Shown: piece after piece, positions 58,603-64,000 of the stretch | Layout of the letters: each line of letters opens with the position of its first letter | How positions within the stretch are numbered: position 1 is the first letter of the stretch | Origin: Planctomycetaceae bacterium | GTDB lineage: Bacteria > Planctomycetota > Phycisphaerae > SM23-33 | Direction: 5' to 3' | DNA: 64,000 nucleotides | NCBI GenBank assembly: GCA_021371965.1 | Contig: JAJFVE010000153.1 | Span: forward strand, 61,885 to 125,884 | Position numbers and translations under genes: made by a program | The notes under the pieces: generated by a model | What the model was told of the DNA's origin: nothing | What the model saw: only the letters and a program-made list of their open reading frames with translations | The model's database searches: none

Positions 58603-60470
58603 GGCGCCACCTGCCGCGGCTTGCTCGGCGGCGCTCCGGTGACAGGCAGCGCGAGCTGCTGGTCTTTGCACTCGAGCATGCTCTGGCCGTAATACGGGTT
58701 GCGGGTTTTGCCGGCGGCCTGGAGCCACCAGGTTCCGCCCTGCCCCTGGCGGTACATCGGGCAGTGCAGTTCCTGCACTTCCTTGCCGAACGTTGGCGGA
58801 ACGCCGGTGGCCTTGAGCAGCTTAGACATCGCCATGCTCAGGTCGGCGAAAATCTCACGTGCCTTCGCCAGATCCTTGGCCTCGATCAGCTCCAGGGCCT
58901 TGCCGCGAATCTCGGCGGCTTCCATGTGCTGGTGCCAGAAATGCTCATGGCCGGGAATGGCTATCGCGATCATCCGGTCCACGCTTGCTGCAATCCTTCG
59001 CGCCGGTTCGTCCACGCCGGTGATCGTGTCCTCTGAAAGACGCTGCCCGATGACGAAATAGTTCTCCGCCAGCAGGGAAATCTCCCTGGCCATGCCTTCA
59101 GGCAGCGTGGTCAGTTCGCTGGCGCCGGTTGGGGCAGCCTGCGTCTTCTGCGCAGCGGCCGGGTCGCCGCGAACCATCTTGACCAGCGCTTCGCGCAGGC
59201 GCGCCTCGCTGTCGAGCAGGAAGTTTCCGCTGGTGACGACCATCTCGCCGCTCTTGAGCCCGTCGAGAATTTCCAAGGTGCCGTTCTCGCCCTCGGCGCC
59301 GACCTTGACGACCCGCGGCTCGAAGCGGCCTTCGCCGAGGCTGACGAAGGCGACCTGGCGGCTGCCGGTGTCGATGACGGCTTCGCGCGGGACGAGGATG
59401 CGGTCGCGGGCAAGGGTGTTGCGAAGCTCAACGTTGACGAACATTCCGGGCTTGAGGAGCAGGGCGGGGTTTTCGAACTCCATTCGCACCTTGACTTGCC
59501 GCGTCTCCTGATTGACTGTCGGGTAGATGTAGGCGACCTTGCCCTGGAACGTCTGGCCGGGGATATACGGCAGGGTCATCACGGCCTTCTGCCCGCTCTG
59601 AATGAAGGGGATCTGGTATTCGTAGACGGTGACCATCACCCAGACGCGCGACAGGTCGGCGATGCGATAGAGCACCATGTCCGGCTCGACCTTTTGACCG
59701 GCGACGACGTTCTTGCTGACGACTAGTCCCTGGTACGGGCTCGAAAGCACCATCGTCTTGCTTGCCTTGCCGCTCTTTTCCAGCTCCGCGATCTGCTGGG
59801 GCGATATGTCGAAGTTCTCCAGGCGCTTTCGTGCAGCCGCCAGAAGGTCCCTGCTCCAGGCGGAGGCGTCTGCCTTGCCGAGGGTGCGACTGTCTCTGTA
59901 GGCCGTCAGGTACTCTTCCTGGGCGGCGTACAGTTCTGGCGAATAGATCTCCAGCAGCGGTTGGCCCTTCTGGACCGGTTCGCCGGTAGTGTCCACGTGG
60001 AGCTTCTGAACAAATCCGCCGATCTTGAGGCTCACGTCGCGCAGCCGCGTCTCGTCGTAGTCGACGCTGCCGATGGTCCGGATCACGCTGGTGAGTGGCC
60101 CGGTGGTAACAGGCGCGATGCGCACGCCGATGTTCTGAGTCATCTCGGGGCTGATGGTCACCTCGCCGGAGAATTTAGCGGGGTCCAGCGGGATGAGCTT
60201 CATGTGGCAGATCGGGCAATCGCCGGGATTGGGCAGAACCACCCACGGGTGCATTCCGCACGTGTAATACTGCTTGCCCTTTGCGGCCTGCTGAGTCTGG
60301 GGCGTCTCTGGCTGGTTTGGGTGCAGTTGCCCGCCGAGCTTGATCCCCACCAGAAGCGCCGCCGCGCTGGCGATCACCAGGGCCAGGATCACTCTCAATC
60401 GCGGCCCATGCGGCGGCGGGGGAGAATCCGCTGTTTCGTCCGGCTGCTCTGCTGGAACGTGCTCATGCAT
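58599..60470 (-). CDS. cusB: CusB-family periplasmic adaptor with N-terminal metal-binding and C-terminal DUF3347 domains
   Basis: A 623-residue membrane-fusion protein that links the RND pump to the outer-membrane channel. Residues 24-42 form a membrane anchor. A heavy-metal-binding domain follows: YYTCGMHPWVVLPNPGDCPICHMKL, with Cys71, Cys85 and Cys88. The adaptor core (about 105-420) includes SVDYDETRLRDVSLKIGGFVQKLHV, the alpha-hairpin and IADLSRVWVMVTVYEYQ. The C-terminal DUF3347-like part (about 470-605) includes WHQHMEAAEIRGKALELIEAKDLAKAREIFADLS, then CPMYRQGQGGTWWLQ and NPYYGQSMLEC. The start follows the YHS gene by 21 bases. Confidence 0.88.
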   Translation of the reverse strand: MHEHVPAEQPDETADSPPPPHGPRLRVILALVIASAAALLVGIKLGGQLHPNQPETPQTQQAAKGKQYYTCGMHPWVVLPNPGDCPICHMKLIPLDPAKFSGEVTISPEMTQNIGVRIAPVTTGPLTSVIRTIGSVDYDETRLRDVSLKIGGFVQKLHVDTTGEPVQKGQPLLEIYSPELYAAQEEYLTAYRDSRTLGKADASAWSRDLLAAARKRLENFDISPQQIAELEKSGKASKTMVLSSPYQGLVVSKNVVAGQKVEPDMVLYRIADLSRVWVMVTVYEYQIPFIQSGQKAVMTLPYIPGQTFQGKVAYIYPTVNQETRQVKVRMEFENPALLLKPGMFVNVELRNTLARDRILVPREAVIDTGSRQVAFVSLGEGRFEPRVVKVGAEGENGTLEILDGLKSGEMVVTSGNFLLDSEARLREALVKMVRGDPAAAQKTQAAPTGASELTTLPEGMAREISLLAENYFVIGQRLSEDTITGVDEPARRIAASVDRMIAIAIPGHEHFWHQHMEAAEIRGKALELIEAKDLAKAREIFADLSMAMSKLLKATGVPPTFGKEVQELHCPMYRQGQGGTWWLQAAGKTRNPYYGQSMLECKDQQLALPVTGAPPSKPRQVAP

Positions 60471-60491
60471 TACTCTCTCCCGAAAGCTGCG

Positions 60492-60830
60492 CTAGCTCTT
60501 GGTAGCGGCGCGAAGTTTTTCGTCCTTCTGAACATCACTTAGCTTGTCCCACTGGCCGGGGCAGCCGCCGCAGCAGAAGGCGACCTTCTTGCCCTTGTAG
60601 TCGCGCACCAGCGAGGCCGGCACTTTGTCTGGGTCGATCGTGCTGCCCATGATCGGGCATCGCTCGTTGACAAAGGTGACTGTGCTGTCGAGGCTCATGG
60701 CCGAGGGCCCCTGGAACGGCCGAGCCATCGCGTGGAAGGGACAGTTGGCCATATCCTGGTTGCAGCCTCCTGCAAACATCGCCAAAGCGAAAACCGGTAT
60801 GATCGCCGCGCTCATAAGAACGAGTCTCAT
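60492..60830 (-). CDS. YHS-type metal-binding lipoprotein
   Basis: A 112-residue lipoprotein. The signal peptide ends AGGC (Cys near residue 23). The C-terminal half is a YHS-like domain: NERCPIMGSTIDPDKVPASLVRDYKGKKVAFCCGGCPGQWDKLSD, with CPIMG and CCGGC cysteines suited to metal binding. It would act as a periplasmic metallochaperone or sensor that hands metal to the pump. ATG 60830 is preceded by AAAGGACC at eight bases. Placed between the TolC-like and CusB-like genes, it occupies a slot comparable to CusF, the small periplasmic copper chaperone of E. coli Cus, but with an unrelated fold. Confidence 0.75.
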   Translation of the reverse strand: MRLVLMSAAIIPVFALAMFAGGCNQDMANCPFHAMARPFQGPSAMSLDSTVTFVNERCPIMGSTIDPDKVPASLVRDYKGKKVAFCCGGCPGQWDKLSDVQKDEKLRAATKS

Positions 60831-60918
60831 GCCAAGGTCCTTTCTTGTTCGGCCGGCGCCTGCCGGCTTCGTTTCCACCTAACCCAACGAGCAGCGGCTC
60901 AAGTTCGTTCCCTGGAAG

Positions 60919-62295
60919 TCACTTCTTGGGCGTGGGCGTCTCTGACCCCGCCAAGGCCTGCGCGGCGGCGGGCAGGCGTCCGGCGACCACCAGGGAGAGT
61001 TCTGACAGGGCGATCTCGCGCTGGCCCAGGGCCAGGCTGTGGTTCATGCTGACATCCAGCAGCGAGCGCTGGGCCTCGAGCAGTTCCAGGAATCCGCTGT
61101 TGCCGGCGGTGTACCCCGCCCGCGCCGAATCCAGCGTTGCCCGGGCCTTGGGCAGCAGTTGCAGCCCGTACAGCCGCACGTTGCGGTCGGCTTGGCGCCA
61201 GGTGAACGCCGCCTCGGCGAATCGCACAGCCAGGTCGAGTTCCTCTGCCGAGAGCCGGGCTTTGGCGGCATCGACGCCCGCCTGGCCTTTGGCGATCTCG
61301 GCGGCAATCTTGTCTCGCCAGATCGGCAGGGTGATCCCGAAGCTCGGCATCACCGGCAGCGGCGTCTGGAGCACGTTGACGCCGACGCCGAAGGAATAGT
61401 CCGGAACGGCCGTCTTCTGAGCCAGTGCATACATCGCCAACGCGCGATCCACCTCGCTGCGCATCTCCTTGAGGCGCGGGTTGCGAGCCATCGCCGTTTC
61501 CAGCAGCGATTCCTGCGTGAAATCGGCGGCTGCGGGTTCCAGTCGCAGTTCAAAATCCGGCAGCGGCTCGCGCCGCCCCACGCCCAGCGCCGCGCGGAGG
61601 CGGCCGAGGATCGATTCGCGGGAATCCTGCAGATTCGCCAGGTCGTTGCGAAGGCGGTCTCGCTCCATCTGCGCCCGCAGCACGTCCTGCTGAAGCGTCT
61701 TGCCCACCGACAGCCGCTGCAGGGCGGCCTGTTCGCTCTGGCTGGCCGAGGCGACGGTCTGGCTGGTCCAGCGAATCTGCTCCTGCAGGATCCACAACTG
61801 GTAGTAAGACCGTTTGACGTTGAGCGTGACGCTCAGCAGTTCGTTCTCGAACTCGGCGCGTTTCCGCTGCGCCTCATGGTACGCTTGCTGTGCCCGTAGC
61901 GGCAGCTTGCCCGGCCCAGGCCAGTTGGCCATCGGGTCGCTCATGATCGCCGGGGTGAGGCCTTCGAGGCTGCGCGTGATCTCGGCATTGATATTCAGCA
62001 TCGGGTCCGGCAGTGACCGGACCAGCGTGATCTCCTCCACAGCCGCTTTCCACTGGTAAAAGGCCGACTCGACTGATGGATTATTCACCACCGCATAGCG
62101 GACCAGGTCGGCCAGGGGCGAAGCCGGCGTCAACTTCGGCAGGGACGGGCGGGACGAGGCCGGGCGGTATGCCCCCTGAACGGCTGCGATGTCGCGACGG
62201 GCTCGTGCCTCGTGCTCGAGGGCTATGCCCGTGCAGCCGCACGCTAAACCCATCATCGTGCCCATGAACGCTCTTGCGATCCAATTGCGAGTCAT
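60919..62295 (-). CDS. cusC: TolC-family outer-membrane efflux lipoprotein (CusC/CzcC-like)
   Basis: A 458-residue outer-membrane channel. The signal peptide ends ACGC (Cys near residue 21), as in the lipid-anchored OprM/CusC type. The barrel-tunnel repeats are visible as two copies of long helices: VRYAVVNNPSVESAFYQWKAAVEEI (about 65-90) and ETAMARNPRLKEMRSEVDRALAMYALAQKTAVPDYSFGVGVN (about 265-305). A QAGVDAAKARLSAEELDLAVRFAEAAFTW coil lies near residue 350. It works with the adaptor and pump to expel metals across the outer membrane. The ATG at 62295 has GGGAG upstream. First gene of the efflux block. Confidence 0.85.
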   Translation of the reverse strand: MTRNWIARAFMGTMMGLACGCTGIALEHEARARRDIAAVQGAYRPASSRPSLPKLTPASPLADLVRYAVVNNPSVESAFYQWKAAVEEITLVRSLPDPMLNINAEITRSLEGLTPAIMSDPMANWPGPGKLPLRAQQAYHEAQRKRAEFENELLSVTLNVKRSYYQLWILQEQIRWTSQTVASASQSEQAALQRLSVGKTLQQDVLRAQMERDRLRNDLANLQDSRESILGRLRAALGVGRREPLPDFELRLEPAAADFTQESLLETAMARNPRLKEMRSEVDRALAMYALAQKTAVPDYSFGVGVNVLQTPLPVMPSFGITLPIWRDKIAAEIAKGQAGVDAAKARLSAEELDLAVRFAEAAFTWRQADRNVRLYGLQLLPKARATLDSARAGYTAGNSGFLELLEAQRSLLDVSMNHSLALGQREIALSELSLVVAGRLPAAAQALAGSETPTPKK

Positions 62296-62505
62296 CAGGT
62301 CCGGCTCCCAATAACCATCAGCCGCGCTGAACTGCCCGGCCTTCCAGTCGAAACGGTCAGATGCCCTGAAGGGTTCCCGGTTTACGGATTAGCCTGACGT
62401 GGCTTGGGAAATCTTCCGGCAGATCAGGGGCAAACAACATCGGAATAATACTCTCACGAACCGGAGGCGGCATGAACGAAGCTGCGAGTTTTTTGAAAAA
62501 TTTGT

Positions 62506-62535
62506 TTGACTCGGAAGGTCTGCAATTGTTACTGT
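62506..62535 (+). promoter_or_regulatory. Possible promoter of a plus-strand small RNA
   Basis: TTGACT at 62506-62511, an 18-bp spacer and TACTGT at 62530-62535. The -10 box matches only three of six consensus bases. It lies about 40 bases upstream of a strong terminator hairpin. Confidence 0.3.
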
Positions 62536-62540
62536 GCATT

Positions 62541-62612
62541 GGTCCGGAGGTCCCCCCCCGCCTACCGGACAACCGGGCCGGTTTGTCTCTCAGACAAGCC
62601 GGTCCTTTTTTT
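62541..62612 (+). ncRNA. Candidate small RNA ending in a Rho-independent terminator
   Basis: Between the efflux operon start and the beta-propeller gene stop lies a plus-strand interval with no gene. It has one GTCCGG/CCGGAC hairpin (about 62543-62570), then the terminator hairpin and seven T. Neither neighbour is on the plus strand, so this terminator does not belong to a protein gene seen here. A transcript of about 70 bases is inferred from the promoter-like sequence upstream. Confidence 0.35.
62575..62612 (+). terminator. Rho-independent terminator on the plus strand
   Basis: A 14-bp stem, GGGCCGGTTTGTCT with AGACAAGCCGGTCC (two wobble pairs), three-base loop, followed by seven T at 62606-62612. 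In the minus direction the sequence after the stem has no T-tract. Confidence 0.75.
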
Positions 62613-62624
62613 GCGCCCGTGGCG

Positions 62625-64000
62625 TCAGCGGCCGTAGCAGACGACGGCTCCGTCCATCAGGCACAGCACCAGTTTGCCCGCGGCGGCGGCCATCGCGTCA
62701 TATTGCGGGGCCGTACTCAGAGTGCTCTGGGCGAGTTTGGCGCCGTCTCTTGCCGAGACCGCCCACAGCACGCCGGCCCCGCGGCCTTCCAGGGCGGCCT
62801 CGGTCTCTTCGCCGTCAGACAGGCCTGCATCGCCAACCGGACCGGCGATCCAGATCACCTCGCCAGCCGCCGCCATCGCCCGAGCGATCAGCGGGACTTC
62901 CTTCGACCACAGTATCTCTTGCGGACCGTCGCCGACCTTCGGCTCGCGAATATTCTCGACGACGTGCTTGTCCTTGAGCTTCACGGCGGCTGCGAAAAGT
63001 CGGTACCGCGTCGTGCCCTGCCCGACGTGGGCGCCGTTGGCGCTGTAGGCGTTGCGGGCAAAACCGTAGATCGCCCTGTCGGTGACGGTCAGTATCTCGC
63101 CGGCGTGGCCGTAGTTGGCGGCCTCGGCCCACTGCACAAAGCCCGACGACATCCGCGTGCCGATGATCATGTACGTGCGGTGGAACCACGAGCCGTCGAG
63201 GAAGCCCGCCGGCTTGAACAGGTGCGGGGCGGTCTTGGCAGCGACCCCGCCGCGGGCGTCAAAGCCCGTGTGCCGCATGTACACCAGGCCGTCCTTGGCC
63301 GAGAGCACGTCCGGCAGCGCCCCCTTCATGTCAAAGCCCACGTGCGCCACCGCCCGCGGGTCCTGATATCCGGTCTTGGGGTCGCGGCTGTCGATGCGGG
63401 TCATCGACACCTGCCGCCCGCTGCGCTCATCGAGGCGGTAGTAGTAGATCCCACCGTCGAGGTACGACGACCGCCCGGCCGCAAAGTGCACCATCCCGTC
63501 CTGCACGAGCACCGACCCATGCACCGGCCAGGCCGACTCGATCTGGTCGTACGCGGCGATCAGCCGATCCTGCGGGGCGGCCTTGAACCGCCAGATGAGC
63601 TTGCCATCGGCGGCTGTCAGGCAGTAGACCCACCCGTCGGCGCAGCCGAAGAATACTCTTCCCTCGTGATACGTCGGCGGCGAATCTACGCGGGCGCCGG
63701 CTGTGAAGGTCCAAAGGCTCTTGCCGTCAGCGGCATCAAGGGCATGCACGGCGTGGGCGTCGATGGCGGCCACGAACACTTTGCCCGCCGCCACAGTCGG
63801 CGCGCTGAGACGCCCTCCGAGGGTCCGCTTCCACTGCTGTCTCGCGTCGGCGGGCACAGCCGTCGAGGCGGCGCCGCTGCGGGCGTTGTCGTGGCGATAG
63901 GTAGGCCAGTCGTCCGCGGCCGCCGCCGCGCCGGCGGGCGACTCGAACGCCGGGCCTTTCAACGCGCGCTCGCCCGCGTCGTATGCAGGCACGATGGGCT
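62625..64000 (-). CDS. PQQ-like beta-propeller repeat protein, partial (5' end beyond the window)
   Basis: The visible 459 or so residues form a WD/PQQ-type beta-propeller. It has an entry segment WPTYRHDNARSGAA and repeated blades such as GKVFVAAIDAHAVHALDAADGKSLWTFTAGARVDSPPTYHEGRVFFGCADGWVYCLTAADGKLIWRFKAAP, ending DGAVVCYGR. Repeats with AxDGKxLW are typical of outer-membrane or periplasmic quinoprotein-like proteins. The frame is open to the window edge, so the N-terminus and any additional domain are not seen. It is the gene before the efflux block on the same strand, with a plus-strand terminator hairpin in between. Confidence 0.75.
   Translation of the reverse strand, partial: PIVPAYDAGERALKGPAFESPAGAAAAADDWPTYRHDNARSGAASTAVPADARQQWKRTLGGRLSAPTVAAGKVFVAAIDAHAVHALDAADGKSLWTFTAGARVDSPPTYHEGRVFFGCADGWVYCLTAADGKLIWRFKAAPQDRLIAAYDQIESAWPVHGSVLVQDGMVHFAAGRSSYLDGGIYYYRLDERSGRQVSMTRIDSRDPKTGYQDPRAVAHVGFDMKGALPDVLSAKDGLVYMRHTGFDARGGVAAKTAPHLFKPAGFLDGSWFHRTYMIIGTRMSSGFVQWAEAANYGHAGEILTVTDRAIYGFARNAYSANGAHVGQGTTRYRLFAAAVKLKDKHVVENIREPKVGDGPQEILWSKEVPLIARAMAAAGEVIWIAGPVGDAGLSDGEETEAALEGRGAGVLWAVSARDGAKLAQSTLSTAPQYDAMAAAAGKLVLCLMDGAVVCYGR

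Noticed and set aside
62357..62572. Small minus-strand open frame (71 codons) between the propeller gene and the cusC-like gene
   Set aside because: No ribosome binding site, no recognisable domain, and it overlaps the hairpins of the candidate small RNA on the other strand.
1..64000. tRNA, rRNA and CRISPR arrays
   Set aside because: I looked for cloverleaf-like and regularly spaced direct repeats and saw none that I could support. The repeats present are palindromic and irregularly spaced.

Overview
The window is high-GC, gene-dense bacterial DNA with short operons on both strands. The gene content points to a planctomycete, most likely of the Phycisphaerae type. It holds four PEP-CTERM proteins with the same sorting tail, a prepilin-like protein with an N-terminal methylation motif, many predicted lipoproteins, a GAF-SpoIIE phosphatase, a PilZ protein and glycan-active enzymes (GH36, GH28 and GH29 families). 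This placement rests on gene content only; the window has no rRNA marker, and I saw no tRNA or CRISPR array.

Layout. 1-4.2 kb: envelope genes (a secreted TPR-like protein, a PBP4-type peptidase, PilZ) and a 57-residue ferredoxin. 4.4-10.6 kb: a PEP-CTERM island with its own promoters and a recurring terminator hairpin. 10.8-21 kb: a UROD-fold protein, a TPR protein, small lipoproteins, an aldose-epimerase-like protein, a phosphoesterase, YidC and an amidohydrolase. 21-27 kb: a lower-GC SUKH-like gene, two SpoIIE-type phosphatase-like genes and an MmpL-type transporter. 27-48 kb: carbohydrate and envelope metabolism (SGNH hydrolase, nitrilase, GH36 with HEAT and prepilin partners, an APH-like kinase, HtrA with glycerate kinase, GH28, an esterase, a sugar ABC importer, GH29). 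48-62.3 kb: a long minus-strand block combining a CusCBA-type metal efflux system, a YHS lipoprotein, DUF1573, a Trx-CcdA electron transporter, a lipoprotein peroxiredoxin, two thioredoxin lipoproteins and a transglutaminase-esterase fusion. 62.6-64 kb: a PQQ-type beta-propeller protein cut by the window edge.

How it works together. The glycan enzymes, the ABC importer and the glycerate kinase fit a polysaccharide-degrading lifestyle. The 48-62 kb block reads as an envelope stress module: metal is exported by an RND pump while reducing power is moved across the inner membrane to periplasmic thioredoxins and a peroxiredoxin.

The most distinctive non-coding feature is a dense set of unrelated palindromic intergenic repeats. 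Several provide stop codons for the flanking genes or are translated as signal-peptide n-regions. There is also a 78-bp MITE-like element and a candidate small RNA upstream of the efflux operon. Gene starts were chosen from ribosome binding sites where visible; several are GTG or TTG.
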